Positions 1-13,700 of a stretch of DNA of 64,000 nucleotides are shown piece by piece. The notes below the pieces were generated by a model. It worked only from the letters and a program-made list of their open reading frames with translations. It made no database searches and had not been told where the DNA came from. The position numbers were made by a program, and so were the translations under genes. Where the stretch lies: assembly GCA_950295325.1 (NCBI GenBank), contig OX485805.1:47394758-47458757 (forward strand), in the 5' to 3' direction. Within the stretch, counting starts at the first letter, position 1; each line of letters opens with the position of its first letter. The stretch is from Polytrichum commune. Its lineage: Eukaryota; Streptophyta; Polytrichopsida; Polytrichales; Polytrichaceae.

Positions 1-1884
1 AATGGTATTGAAATAAAATGACCATCAAATGCCCATACCCTAATGATATCAAAAATTGTGAAATCCTCATTATAGATATCCAAACGATATTAAAAAAAAA
101 GGATGATACTTTACCAACATTGGTATGTATGTAAATATTCATGTCACTCATCTCAAATGTGCTACATCGCTTATGGTATTTAGCAACACATGCGTAATTG
201 TGTGACTTACCCTATTTTGGGACGTATGCTACATTGCCCTAACGATTACCAACTTCACCATTAGTGTCACTTCATGACACTTGGCAGTCGAGTGCGCTTA
301 CTAATATCTTGGCATACATATTTTCAGTAGTGTTATGAGGCGTGTGCCTTTGTTATGCGAGGATCTACAAGTTGACTAGAGTGTCCACAAACTGCACTTA
401 ACATTTCCTAGTATGCTGAAGAATATCTTCCTCTTGCATAGCTCAAATGTAAACACATGACACTTGCCATTAGTATGCTCAATAATATCTTTCCCTTGCA
501 TACTAAACTAAAAAAACTATCAGCTCAAATATCCCAATGTGCTACACTCAATGTCATAAGTTAATTAAGCTTTCACTTAAAGAAGTTAGTTATGTTGATG
601 AATTAGCGGATGTGACACTTTGAAACCTCTAGACATCTAGTACATGCCCTTTGCAAAAAGTGTACATTACACTAAATACCATAAACATTGTAATTCTTTC
701 TTCCTTCCTTCCTTCCTTTCTACTTACTTGTGAAAGATGTATATACCATGTGGCAGGAATGCAATGTCCGATGCTTGCATAATCATCACAAAAGGTGGAT
801 CATAAGAACTCGGAAATGGTCTCGGGAATGGTCCAATCAAAATAATGGACTCAAGAATGTCACGATGTTATGATTTTTCATTTAAAAAAAACATTCATGT
901 TAACAATTAATATCTATTGGCAATTAATGGACATGACACTTTAAGATCTCTAGGCATCTAATTTAGGCATTTCACAAATAATTTACATGACACTAAGTAG
1001 GATGAATGGTGTATTTAATTTAATTTAATTTAATTTTTATAAAAGTGTATATGCCATGTGGCAGAAAGGCAACGTCTGGCGCTTACATATCTCAAAAGGT
1101 GACTTCTCAAAAACTTTTTCCTCTTTTGCATGGCCCAATGAACGGGTCCATTGTGCCATGTCATCAGGAGGCGCACCCCACTCATGCCACCTCATCTATC
1201 TAGTCACCGACTCGTATCCTTGATGAATGAAACCAAAAGACACAATAGTTAGTTGCATACAAGGTTCGGCATAAAACTAATGTACTAATCCGTGGAATAT
1301 TCGAGACCTCACTTTTATGATTCATAACATTTTAACAAACAAATAGAAAAAAGTGTTGATTTGGATTTAAAACAAGACAAGTATCCGGCACTATGGTGAT
1401 AAGCTACTACGGGTGTGTATGTGGTGCTCGATTCACTTTTTGATTCCCTACATTGGGCCTATAGGTACTTTCATTGATGGCATAAGGATCAATTGACAAA
1501 AGTTTGACAAGGGAATTATTGCTTTTACAACATTTGCAGTCCAGTCTTGTTTCATGTGTAGGTGGTGGAGAAGTCTTGGCAATAATGGTTCAATCAAAAT
1601 AATGGTCTTGGGGTGGAGACGATACACCATCACCAAGATAACATGTTAATGAGCCTGAAACATAACATTAATAGTAGCTGCATGATGGTTTGTTTCCAAG
1701 GAAAGAGGTTGGGACTAAAAATGCTATGATAGATTTTAACGCCTTGCTGAAAAGTTTGTGGTATACAACCCGAGTGTTCCCCATAAACGGGGAATCTTGG
1801 AACTGAATAGACAAGCATGTTCGTGTGATACACGATCCCACAGAATGCAACCAAGGAGTTGTGTAGTGTTATGAAACACATTGC

Positions 1885-2130
1885 TTAAGGTGGATGAGTC
1901 TTAAGTGGCTCGTTTTCGTAGATGAACCCCTATATTTGATTGGTATGGGGTTTAGTAAGGATCAAAGAGAAAACATCATAAAGACACGTGTTTATAAGAG
2001 ATTGGACGGTGTCTTCAAATTCTAATAAATGCTCCACACTCAATAGTGAACACGATTGAGAGGACTTATGTATCCAACTACGAAATCAACAAACATGCAC
2101 TTCCGATATGGCATTGTAAATGTACTTGTG
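1885..2130 (+). repeat. Dispersed repeat R1, copy 1
   Basis: Diverged copy of the R1 family. It shares with the copy at 38,740 the order 'cctatatttgat', 'gagattgga', 'ctcaatagtg' and 'aatcaa.aa.catgcac'. No coding capacity is seen. Confidence 0.55.
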
Positions 2131-2509
2131 GTGATCAACAATTTAATGCATTAGGAAGCTGATACAAATGGAATTCATGACATCATCAAATCACGTGATA
2201 GACATTCTCCCTAGCACTAAAATAAACTTGGTATCTAATTTGATGTTTGCGGCTTGTCATCTTCACTTGAATCTTTATAGACATTGTACTAATTTGCAAA
2301 TTTACAACAAACGAGCCTTGTAAATGCTTGAATGCCTCTCACTTTGACACATGAGGAAGTTGTCTTGAGATTAAAAAAAGAAAGTGTTTGGTGCGTATGT
2401 CAAGGTCAGGTGAGAGAAAATGTTTGTATACTTGACTTATTGTTTGGGCAATACCAATCTAAATTATATTGATACTAGAGCGATTTTAGATACCCATGAA
2501 GATTCTTGC

Positions 2510-2880
2510 ATCATATATATAAATCCGAATAAGGTAGATGTGCCTAATTCGGTTATTCATCTTAATTGGATACTTGTCTCTGAGTGATATGTGGTTGAGT
2601 GTGGCTCCAAGAATGCATACCACAATGACAAGTGTTTAAACAAGATTGAACTTACATGCTCAAAATATGATAACTACTCTAGGTTCATTAATCAACATAA
2701 TTGGGGGGGGGGACCTGTATGACCATTTAATGAGCATGAGAATCTTCACTTTGATGATGAATAAGATACTCATACGAGCTTCAAAATTTATCAAGAAAGT
2801 GGCTACAACCTCAATGTAGATTTGCTAACCATTTCGTCTTGATCATTTGTATCATATCTTGGAAGAACCGATATAGTCAG
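2510..2880 (+). repeat. Dispersed repeat R1, copy 2
   Basis: Long R1 copy. The segment 'gaccatttaatgagcatga' followed by 'aatcttcactttgatgatga' recurs with few changes at 19,600 and 46,950, and inverted at 18,740 and 35,400. It ends with the 'tagatttgctaaccat' section also seen at 18,660 and 47,045. Confidence 0.75.
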
Positions 2881-3169
2881 AAAAAAAACAACTATTCAAG
2901 ACCCATATTCTACCTTTAAAATATCGAAAGTAAAAAATACCGTCAACTATATCCTTACACATATAATATTAAGAAAAAAAAGTGAAAATCTCATTATAGT
3001 TACCCAAATGGTATTGGAAAAGAAATTTAAAAAGAAAAAACACATTACGATACCAGACCAACACTCGGTTAAAATGGCCCATCTCCCATTGGAGCCCCCT
3101 TTACCGTAAGTTACCATATTTTACTAGGCGCACAGTGAAAGTTACCTGTCCCGCATGGTAATAAATAGT

Positions 3170-5843
3170 TTTACCAGGCCATGGCCGGGCCGTGGCATCT
3201 CCTGCCTTGCCTGGCTTTGCCTTGCTCCGCTTGTCATTCTTTCTCATTCTGTCTGTCGTCGGGCATGTGAAGTCTCCGAAGCTCCATTATCATTATTGCG
3301 CAACATCCTTAGCCTAACTTAAGTTTCTACGATCGTCGATTCACCCCCACCGAGCTCCAAGAGGCCGCAGATTGCGTCCAATTCGGCTTCACGCCCAATT
3401 CTGCGTCGGATGCCGGGAGATCTCGGAGCTGGTGAGCGCAAATTCGACACATGCATTGTTGGTTAAGTGCGTTCACAAGATTTTCGAGGTTCAACCTCTG
3501 GTACTTCACTGCTTCTCCTAGGTTTCTTGTATCGAGATTATTGCCAGATGTCGCATTCCGGGCCGCGGTGTGGGGAAGAGAAGTTGGTGAGAAGAGATTT
3601 TGGTTTGTCGTTGGGTTGGTTCTTTTCCGCATGGCAGTGAGGTGACGGAAGTGCGGTTTGAATTTGTGTTGTAGGCTTTTTTGAGTGCTTCTCGGCTCCT
3701 TCTAGTTCTGCGCTTCGGATTGCGGCATTGCTGAGGTTAAGTTATTCTGCTCCTTTCTGTTTGATCGATCTCGTGGAGATCACCGTTGCGAAGGACGTAT
3801 CCTCCATTGATACCGGCGCCTGAAGAATCTTGAGAGGTGTGTGTTGTCGTCATTTTGAGTTTCTGGGAGCTTTTGTTTTACGTTTAAGGCAATTTGGTGG
3901 TTGTTGTCTGTCTTGAAAGACGTAGTTGATGAATGCGCGAGGAAGCGCCGAATTCTTCAATCTGGAATTGTGAAACTTGAGGCTCTGCTGTGCTTGGTGG
4001 AAGTTCTCAATTGTTGAGCTTGTTTTGGTCGATTGGTGATATCACCCAGTCTTGAATTTCACAGCATCTCATTGAAAGTAGCTCTTCCTCAATAGATCAC
4101 CAAAAATCCTGCTTTAGAATTTGTGTATGGTGGGTGCTCATGTTCATTTCCATTTTATCCTTGTTGGTCATCCATCGCAATTCTGAAGCAGCAGTACAAG
4201 GGTTTTGCACCATCTCACAGTACCGGTCTCCAAGACTTAAACCTTTTGAGAGAGTTCAGGTACCTATGTAGAACCTCTTTTTCAAAATCAGCCTTTCGTG
4301 CATTCAGAATCAGCCCTTGCCTCTAGCTTGAATAGCTGCATCTCGTCGCTGCAGACACAGGCTGCTCTGGATTGGTGTGGTTAGGATGAGGAATGCCCAC
4401 ATCCCATTTTACTCCGCAATGTGATGAGTTTACTTGCGCACCTTATAAGTGTACATTTCCGAAGTCTTCTGTTGATCCGAACCTAGAAGCTGCATTTGGG
4501 AGGAGATTGGGCAATGGACTGAATTGCTGAGAGTCACATCGCTTTGAGGCTACATAAAATTAAAATTTGTACGCCCATTCCCAACAATTTATGTATGGAT
4601 TCCTTTTGTCACTTGAATTTTTTCACGAACTGGGTCCTCGCAGACCATTTCAAAAAGACTTCGGAGTCAGAGAGAGGTAAACTTGCAAGACAACTTGCAT
4701 GTATGCAAATGTGGCAACAAAAGGATCTGCAACGATGGTACAGTAGTGCCAACCAGTAGTTTGCTTTTGTAACTTATATGAGTTTCACGGAATGTGGCCT
4801 GCCAATTCGAGTTGCAAACAGCTGTAATCTATGACTCTGATTAAAACCAGCTAGAAACAGCTGATTAAGAAGTTATGTATGTTCCATCAGTGAGTGATTT
4901 CGTAAATACACATATCGGAATTGATTTCTTGAGAAGGCTGCGATCATTGGTCAACATCTTTGTTGCACATCAACACCTCGCCTTGTGCCAAAAGTAGGCA
5001 GAAACCTCAATATTCGATTTGAACGGCAGATAGTATAGGCTGGGTCTTTTGAAGTCAAAGTATGGAGGGTAGCAATTGCGATCCCAAACCCATCTGATTC
5101 CGTTACTTCTGACAAAGGGAAGAGTGAAGCCAAAATTCCTGAAAGGAGGAGCGATCGGAGGGTGGACTTAGCGTTAGCGTTGTATATTGGAAAAGTTTCT
5201 ATCTAGGTTTAGAAAGGGTCATTATTGAAACCTTTCGAAGAATTCGTTAGAAAGGAGTTTGGGTTGTTCAAGTTTCAGCCGGACCAAGTTGGTTTCTTTC
5301 CTGGATCTGCCTCATTTGCCTCTAGCTTGTGAAGCTGCTGCATCTTGCCCCCTGCAGAGGCTACATCTTAATTCCCTTCACAATGTGATGAGATTGAGTC
5401 TGTTCTTTTTCAACTATTTACATAGATTGAGAGTTGTAACCTCTTTAAAATTAGATATTGACGAATCTCAGGAACGTACTCTGCTTTCTGTGGCAATCAA
5501 ATACAAGTGTTCAACTTACTTTGGAGCATTGAATTTCACTTGCATATATAATAAAGCTTAGATATTGTTGTGATGTTGTTGCGATCTGCAAGTGAGAATT
5601 TGTTCCATTTCCATTAAACTAGTCTTCAAACGGAGGTATAGGGATCTTCTTTATACTGGTGATCTCCCCTGACAAATTGACGGTACTTGTATTGTCCTTA
5701 GGAGCTGATTGGCTATGACCATTGCTGGCCCTTTCTGAATTGTTGGCCGGCTAGGATGTGTTGGTCGGCTTCATTCTTATTCTCTTATGATTAATCGTTT
5801 ACAGAAGCATACATGGTGAGTTGCAGCCTTGTGGCTTCTGTAG
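3170..5843 (+). promoter_or_regulatory. Probable promoter and leader region of the fused aldolase gene
   Basis: A GC-richer, repeat-poor stretch directly upstream of the aldolase exons. A possible first leader exon ends at a good donor near 3431 (ctg/gtgagc). I find no exon here for the missing N-terminal half of the first dehydrogenase domain: no Gly-rich Rossmann motif and no DxPVSGG-type motif. Two segments (about 4290-4440 and 5300-5395) share 'gcctctagcttg...agctgc' and 'caatgtgatgag', an old local duplication. The transcription start cannot be placed from the sequence alone. Confidence 0.4.
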
Positions 5844-7746
5844 ATAATGGCAGCTGGGTCGGAGGATGCACTTGAGAAATCAAGTCCTCTAATTTCTGGG
5901 AAGAGCCCGCACCAGTGTTTGTATACCAGATTGAGGAATGCTTATAATGATGTTGACTGCTTCAGATTAAGTCTATAAAATTTTTGAACCCAACTTTCTG
6001 GATCACGATTCCCTCGTACTTACGTTCTTTTCTCTTCCAGGAATGAGTGAAAAACTCTACACTATGGAGGGTGGCGTAGGATCTAGCAGGTAATCCCTCT
6101 GACCAGGATCTTTTGATAAGTTTATCAAAAAATTGGACAGATGAACCTCTGGCACCTTATTGTATGTTCAAAGAACTGGCGTTCTCAAGGTCCTTTATGT
6201 TCCAAACCTTGTCTCTGTCCAGGTGGGGGATCTCATGCTTTTTTTTTGGGACTGAATCCTGTTTTCAACTCACTTGTTGCATGTGATGATAAGTAGGCAC
6301 TAGTCTGTAGCCTACATTAGTGAGAGCATTGTGATCTGCATCTTTACCTAGGGATGTGTTCTTGGAGTTCTGAAACTTTGCATTTACTTTTCAGTAAGGT
6401 GAAGCTTGTGAACAACTTGCTCTTTGGGATTCATCTGGCTACTGCAGCAGAAGCCATGGTATTGGGGGCTCGGGCAGGCCTTAATACACGCATCCTTTTT
6501 GACATAATCTCTAATGCTGCAGGAAGCTCCTGGTATGCCCTTCAACCCACCGTGACTGTGTATTATCCACGGTTATTTGTCTTTCATACTGAGAGCAGTA
6601 CTTCATGTGCTTACATAAACCAGTCAGTCATGCTGAAATGCATTCTTCACATCATACCGGCTGTCTTGTCCGTACTATATTTCCAAGGAAGTTTTGAAGT
6701 TTCTGCATCTCGACTCCTTCGTATGGATGCCTTGTAAAGTTTGTTTATATGTTGTACTTCATTGGTGGTTGACACCACTTACTATGGGCACAATTATCAT
6801 AAATTTCTACATATCCTCTTAATATCTTTGGTCCAAGTACGACCTTCAGTGGGGCAATTCCAGGCCACTGCCCATAATTTATTTGTGGTGGATAGAGGAT
6901 CTCCTTGGGACAAGTCAGTAGTGTTGGCAAGGTTTCCAGGCACTTTACCAGGTTTCTCTCAAAAGGTTAGCCTGATAGGCATTGCAGGAGACTTGATGCC
7001 TCCAATCCCACCAAATCTGTCTGGGATGTTTGTATAACTTGTAAAAGTCCCACATTGATGATTTTGAGAAACTTGATGTTTGTAAAATGGTCACTCTCGA
7101 TTTTGTATTACCAAAGATTGGCTCAGATCTTTTCTAGTGGGCTCCTACTTTTGTAAGGTGTTGGTCATTACTAATGCAAATTTATTTGACTGCATCTTAT
7201 ACTGGGGCAGGGCATTTGTGAACCGAGTGCCTCGCATGCTTGATGCAGATTATACACCTTTGTCTGCTCTTGACACTCTTCTGAAAGACTTCGTAAGAAT
7301 CCTGGCTTTAAAACTTCCTCAAGATAATTTGTTAAAAGTTTGTGCCTGTTGAGGAAAAACATCATAAAACTATTGCATGGGTGGCCTGCAGGGTTTAATA
7401 ATGGAAGAGGCCAAGCGTTTGCGTTTCCCCCTCCCATTAGGCTCTGCAGCCCAGCAGCAGGTTCTTTTAGGTGAGTAATTAACAAGATACTACCATGAAT
7501 AAATTAGCGGTGTCTTTGATAATCTTTGATAATGCATTTCCAAACATGAATCCATCTATTTCATTTAAATTCTAATCAATGTGTTTTAGGCTCTATAAGA
7601 CATCTTTTTATGAGAACAGTCTCTCCACTACTACTGACTTGAGAAAGCCCAGTCTTTATAAAGAGGTCGTTTTCATAAATTATCCCTGGAAAATTGCAGG
7701 GTGTGCATGCGGATTTGGACAGGATGACGATGCTGCTCTAGTTAAG
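5844..7746 (+). other. Exons of the C-terminal half of dehydrogenase domain 1 (partial domain)
   Basis: Exons 5844-5898, 6041-6089, 6395-6532, 7211-7292, 7392-7470 and 7700-7746. They encode MAAGSEDALEKSSPLIS, then MSEKLYTMEGGVGSS, then KVKLVNNLLFGIHLATAAEA with the catalytic-lysine helix typical of beta-hydroxyacid dehydrogenases, then NRVPRMLDADYTPLSALDT. Exon lengths are 55, 49, 138, 82, 79 and 47 nt, identical to the six corresponding exons of domain 2, so the two domains arose by duplication of an already intron-split unit. The cofactor-binding half (Gly-rich loop, DxPVSGG) is absent, so this block should not be catalytic by itself. Confidence 0.85.
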
Positions 7747-10700
7747 GTAATTTCTTTCCATAGAACCTGTTATTACGCTGGAAAGACATGAAGTAGAAGT
7801 AGAAGTTAACCGATTTAAAGTAAGTACCGACTATAACCTGATTTGGTGTCTAAGTGAGGTCAAATCAAATAATCACAATTGTTATTGAGTAATACAGATT
7901 GTCAAGGAACATGGGAGCATGCCAATCTGAGTATTTAAACCTTGATTGTGGAGAGCCAAGAAGTTTCATATTCATAATTCTTGAAAAATCATTAGCTATT
8001 TGGAAATCTCTGGCAGTCAAGGAAAGTCAGACAGTACTTAGGGTCTCCTCCTTAAATTTCATATTTCAGATGAGATTACTCCATAACAGATCAAAGAGGA
8101 CCGAAACTCTTACACCTTGTAGAGCTGCTGAGCCTGTTCCAGACGTCAACAAAACTAGGTAATAATACTGAGATAGGTAAATTTAAGGTCTCATTTTCTG
8201 TAAATTGATGTATGGTGGACAAGAAAAGCATCACAAGGCCAAATTTCTTGTATCATGATGGTTGGTTCATATTGGTGAGATCATTTGGCGCTCTATGCAG
8301 ATTTGGGACAAGACAATGGGTGTATCTGTTGCTAGTCCAGTGACAGAAGGCGATACAGCAACAAAGGAGCAGACAGTGGAGCAGATAGTAGACAAATCAC
8401 CAATGCCACAACGTGTAGCATTCATTGGCCTAGGCGCTATGGGCTTTGGAATGGCTTCTTGGCTTGTTCAAGAGAAGTTCACTGTCTGTGGCTTTGATGT
8501 GAGTATGCAAACAAGTAGCCTTGCTAGTTTTGGAAGTGTGGTCAGTTGCTCAACAAGAACGTGGATTTTAAAATGAGCAACAACTGACACCAGTCCATGC
8601 TCTTCAAGCTTGATTGCTAAAGCTATACTAATCCTTGTCAAGTATCATTCCTTGGCTATTGGGCCGTTCTGGGACATAAATTAGAGATGTATAGCAGATT
8701 GAATTTTGTACTACCTGTGGTCCTTAATGTAGTCAGCATTTGAAAAATTCTACCAGGGCAAACAGTCTCTAAGTCCATTCATAAGGTTTTACCCTTCTCT
8801 TACTTCAAGTTGGAATTGGATCTTTGGATACCTAGGATACTGTGCCAGCAGTTGAAATAGGCATGTTGAATGTCACAGGTTTATAGGCCAAGCCTAGAGC
8901 GATTTGTGAAAGCAGGAGGGGAGTCCAGCTCTAGTCCTCAAGAAGCTGTAAAAGGTAATCACCTTTCCCTTGGTGTTGACGTGCTCCCTCAATGCCTTTC
9001 ATTGTTACTTGAAGAATGAAAAACATCATAGTTTGATTTAATGCGTGTATTAATCAAGTGGATTCTGGAATTTTGCAGGTGCACAAGTGGTTGTTCTCAT
9101 GGTCACTAATCAAGATCAAGCAGATAGTGTTCTTTATGGTCCCAACGGTGCTGTTCCAGGCATGTCAATCTTTTCTCAGAGCTTTTGATGTGCATCTGGT
9201 TCCGTAGTACACCCTTGTCACACTCACAAGGCATGTTGATACCAAAATCTGAGGGTAAAGGGAAGAATTGGTGGCTCTTTGAGATCACATTCTGCAACTA
9301 AACGCAAAGCATATGGGAATAAATGTGGTTAAGATAACATACTTCTCCCACAATTCGAAATGCATATGGTGCCAAGGGGCAGCCTTGACGCACTCCTCTT
9401 TGAACAGGAATCAACCCTCTAACACAAAATGGAGAAGTGTGGCATGAAAATAAAGAACTACAGGTGTATACTGCTACAGGAAGAGCCACTCCACCTGTGT
9501 TGGCATATCAATTAAAGTATTTGCAAGTGTTTCCTAATTACAAACAAAACACTACTGTTTTCAGAATTGGCAAATGGGGCGGCTGTCGTCCTGTGCTCAA
9601 CTGTGTCACCAGATTATGTCCGTCAGCTTGAGGCACGCTTGACAGGTTAGTGAGATCTTCCTTTTGGTAACGCTTCTGAAGTCATGCTTTTCTAGATGGA
9701 TCAATCTCTTCAGACCACCATTTTTATGTAACATAGAAAACTATTAAGTAAATTTTTGTTGACCCTGACAGGAGAGGGACGAGATCTAGTGTTGGTGGAT
9801 GCTCCAGTCTCAGGTGGAGTCGCAAAAGCAGCAAACGGAACCCTCACAGTTAAGTGTTGCTAAGCATGTATCTCCAGGGAATTCTGTAACTGTTATCTCT
9901 TACTTTGATCTGAACTTGCAAGTTCGAAATTGATGTTAGGGGTTCATACTTGTTGACAGATCATGGCAGCTGGCTCAGACACAGCCTTTCAACGAGCGGG
10001 ATCAATACTAAAAGGTAATGCAATAATGAAGCACCTTTTTTTCTCCTCAAAACCTAGGCCAGTCCTGGGTGATCAGAATGGGGATTCTCTGTCCAGTGAC
10101 GGTCAATACTTCCAAGGCTTTATATTTTGAGCACAGAAACTTTCAAGATAGATCTTCCCTACATTATCAAAACTTTGAGCAGCAACGTAGTACTATGTGC
10201 CACTCAAAACATGAGTTCACAAATGCATAGGCTCGGATTGGTCTTTGAACATATTGTCCAGGTGTGTAGCTTGAACGCCTAGTGTCAAGGTTTAGGCTTC
10301 TCCAGCAGTAAACCATCAGTACAGATATGTTATATACACTTCTGAATGTTGGCACATAGATAGACATCTAACCTATCTATCTATGTGGACAGCAATGAGT
10401 GAAAAGTTGTACATCATGGAAGGTGGAGCTGGCGCTGGCAGGTACGTTTTCCTTATTCTTTTGCCTGTATGGCATCATGACTCTAGGTTCCTCTTGCAAA
10501 AATGAAAGATGCATGTGAGCTTTGACGTCCTGGTGGTGTAAAGTGAGAGAGTGGAATTTGAAAAGAAGGATACCACCAGAGAAAACTATCTGTTTCAGTT
10601 ATTTCTGGTTGGTGTTGGATTTTTGAGAAGGTAGTGTTACTGCCTTTTGGTGCGTTTGATGAATTTGGTTTCATGACCATGCAGTACTGTGAAGATGGTC

Positions 10701-13700
10701 AATCAGCTGCTTGCTGGTGTACATATTGCATCTGCTGCTGAGGGCATTGCATTTGGTGCTCGCCTTGGATTGAACACTCGCGTCCTTTATGACATCATCA
10801 TGAAATCCTCAGGAGCTTCCTGGTATGTCTTCGTAACTACTGTAGATGTTGCTTGTCGTTTTCTATGCCAACTGGTACAGTCGGTTCATGTTTGGTGATT
10901 GGCGTTTCAGGATGTTTGGGAATCGTGTGCCACATATGTTGGACGAGGATTACACTCCATATTCAGCAGTTGATATTTTTGTCAAGGACCTGGTAACATG
11001 CAACCTTTTTCCTGGCCTTGTCTTGTAAATTTTTAATCTGGATATAAGGTAATCTTCAGCATTTCATTATCATATCTAGGTAAGAATCTCAGATTCTCAT
11101 CTGTGAATTGCTCCATCCGTTGCAAATTGCATTCATTCCCTCGTAGGCTCATGCAAGAGTAAAACTTTCAAGCCAAGGATGAAAATATTTTGTTGCAGAG
11201 GAGGTGAAATTGAAAATTGGCGTGCTTTAAGTTTGAATGCATCTTTGTTCTGTAGGGGATAGTTACAGGAGAGGCTAAGAGACTTAAGGTACCTGTTCCT
11301 TTGGCTTCTTCAGCTTGGCAACAATTTCTCACTGGTATGAGTTCATAATGCCAAGATTGTGATGTAATTACAAGATTCAATTTTAATAAACGTACTGAGT
11401 GGTTCTAAGAACCTTTGATAGGTTTTTTTTACGTGGCAACATGCGCTCGTGTGGTGACAACAGCTGAAAATAATGCACCTTGTATGATTCTTTTGTAAAT
11501 TTTCACAGGATCCGCTGCTGGTTTGGGTAGGCAGGATGATGCTGCAGTAGTCAAGGTGATGAACCATCTCCATGACATTTTAGACATTGAGTTACCAAGT
11601 TCTTGATGCCTTGCTTCAATCCTAAAGCCGTCTCTCATATAGCTCTATATATATGCTTCATATGCTTCATATTATATTCCTGAGTTGATGTGGCCATTAA
11701 ATTTTGGGGATAATGTCGTGAACTTGCTGTTTTGGATCTTATTCAGGTTTTTGAAAAGTTGACTGGGGTCATAGTTGCCTCTCCCAAAGATCCCGAGCTG
11801 ACAAGCAACAGTGTTTCTACTACATCAAATATCACTAAGTTTGGAAAACTAGAGAAAGACAGTACCTTGCAGGCCCTTCCAGAAGAGTGGCCTCAAGATG
11901 CAACAGAGGAGGTTTTAAAGGTTGAGCAGGAGGGACGAGCTAAAGTGTTGGTGGTGCTGGATGATGATCCCACCGGTACACAAACTGTCCATGGAGTGAC
12001 AGTTCTTACTGAATGGTGGGTGGATAGTGAAGGAAAGAACCTTGACAGAGTATGGTCATCAGAATTGGTTGCATATAATGTGTGCGAAGTTAATAGCAAG
12101 AGCATAATTTTTGATCTCCTGCTGCAGGAGTATTGAAACATTGAAGAAAGAATTCCAAACCTTCCCAAGCTGCTTCTTCATTCTCACTAATTCGCGAGCC
12201 CTCAATACTGATGAGGTAACAAGTGAATCCAAAACCACTGTCCTCACAGATCCTCTAATCTAGTTATTTGAGATACCAGATAGATTTCCATATTTCTTTT
12301 TGGTGAGGATTAATTTGTGGGACAGCATGTTTTTAATATCTCTGAAGCATTACAATTGATTGGATTTTCTGTCTCATTCCAATATTTCTGTTGAGTTACA
12401 TCAGTTTAATTGGCTTGTAGTGATGATTTTCTTCATGACAAAAGGAAATACACTGACTTTTATAATGTTAGTCAAATCGGACCTCGAACTTCTTGATAGA
12501 TCACTTGGAATATTACATAATGACTCAAATTTATGGGAGTCTGCAGGCTATCATATTGACTAAGGAGATCTGCAAGAATGTGGATATTGCGGCCAAAGCT
12601 GCAGGGGATGTTGGTTACACAGTTGTTCTTCGTGGAGACTCCACCTTACGTGGTCATTTCCCACAGGTATGGCAACTCAATTATCATCGATTTTTTAGAT
12701 TTTGCATTCAACAGGTATTGTTGGCTTTAGCATAACTTGATTTCTCAGAAAGAAAATCTAACATGAAGTTGCTAAGCAGGAAGCAGATGCAGCGGCATCT
12801 GTGTTAGGAGAATTGGACGCATGGCTGATCTGTCCATTCTTCTTACAAGGTGGCCGCTACACCATCAATGACGTCCACTATGTTGCAGACGGAAACACGT
12901 GAGATTCCTGCTTTGTATGGTTTTCTTTGTATGGCTGTGGCTGCTCGTGGTGCTTAGCAATGTTGGAGTGGTATTGTCTTTTTTTGAAACCATTTGCGTA
13001 TCCATACCAAGGATTTTACAGTTTTGGATACCAGTAGGGTATGGGTATCTGACAGTCTTTTTGTTTTTGCTACCATTTGGGTCTATATAACATGCAAGAA
13101 CCATCATACCCAGGCAGAATCATCCTGGTATGGTTTAGAACGGTATTGACCCAAACAATAACTTGGTTATACAAAGGTTCTCTTAACTTGACATACCCAC
13201 CGAATATCAATAATGTTTGACTGGTATTACAATTTTGATACCCACAGGATGTTCTTTGTTACCATTATCAATGTTGATTATTAATACCATGCAATTGCCT
13301 ATATACGGGTCCAACATTGGTGCTTACCACTTGGTTGCACATCATCTTCATTGTGTCACCACTATGGTGTGACAAAGCTCCACAAGTGAACAAATCCCAT
13401 GGAGCTGCTGAATTAAAGCTAGACATTTCATCTTATCATTACCTTTCTCTGTCCAGGCTTGTGCCAGCTGGGGATACTGAATTTGCACAAGATGCTGTTT
13501 TTGGGTATCAATCTTCAAACCTGCGGGAGGTAAGAAGCTGCATAAATGTTGGTGGTCGTTGATTCTTTTTGTGAAACCAAAAAAGCCGTGCAGCTGGTTG
13601 ACATTGTGACAATTCATCTTCTGTATAGAATGCTTCGATATCCGTCTTGCAATTCATGTGTCAATTGAGTCATTCACTTCACATTGTGGTGAACTATGTG

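Larger units (their letters stand above)
1..3120. repeat. Repeat-rich intergenic DNA
   Basis: No gene is recognisable here. Two blocks about 300 bp apart, 590-800 and 900-1100, are diverged direct repeats: each has a 'tgacacttt...ctctag.catcta' section followed by a 'tat.ccatgtggcag' section. Parts of 180-1010 also resemble 21,690-22,350, mostly in the opposite orientation. Sequence near 1-110 resembles 2975-3060 (shared 'ctcattatag' and 'ccaaa.g.tatt'), which could be the ends of one old insertion. Simple repeats occur at 699-720 (TTCC) and 1017-1036 (AATTT), and a run of nine G at about 2703. Copies of repeat R1 lie at 1885-2130 and 2510-2880. Confidence 0.6.

Noticed and set aside
1-3065. 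LTR retrotransposon bounded by similar ends at 1-110 and 2975-3060
   Set aside because: Similarity is short and patchy, the window cuts the left end, and no gag, protease or integrase motifs lie between.
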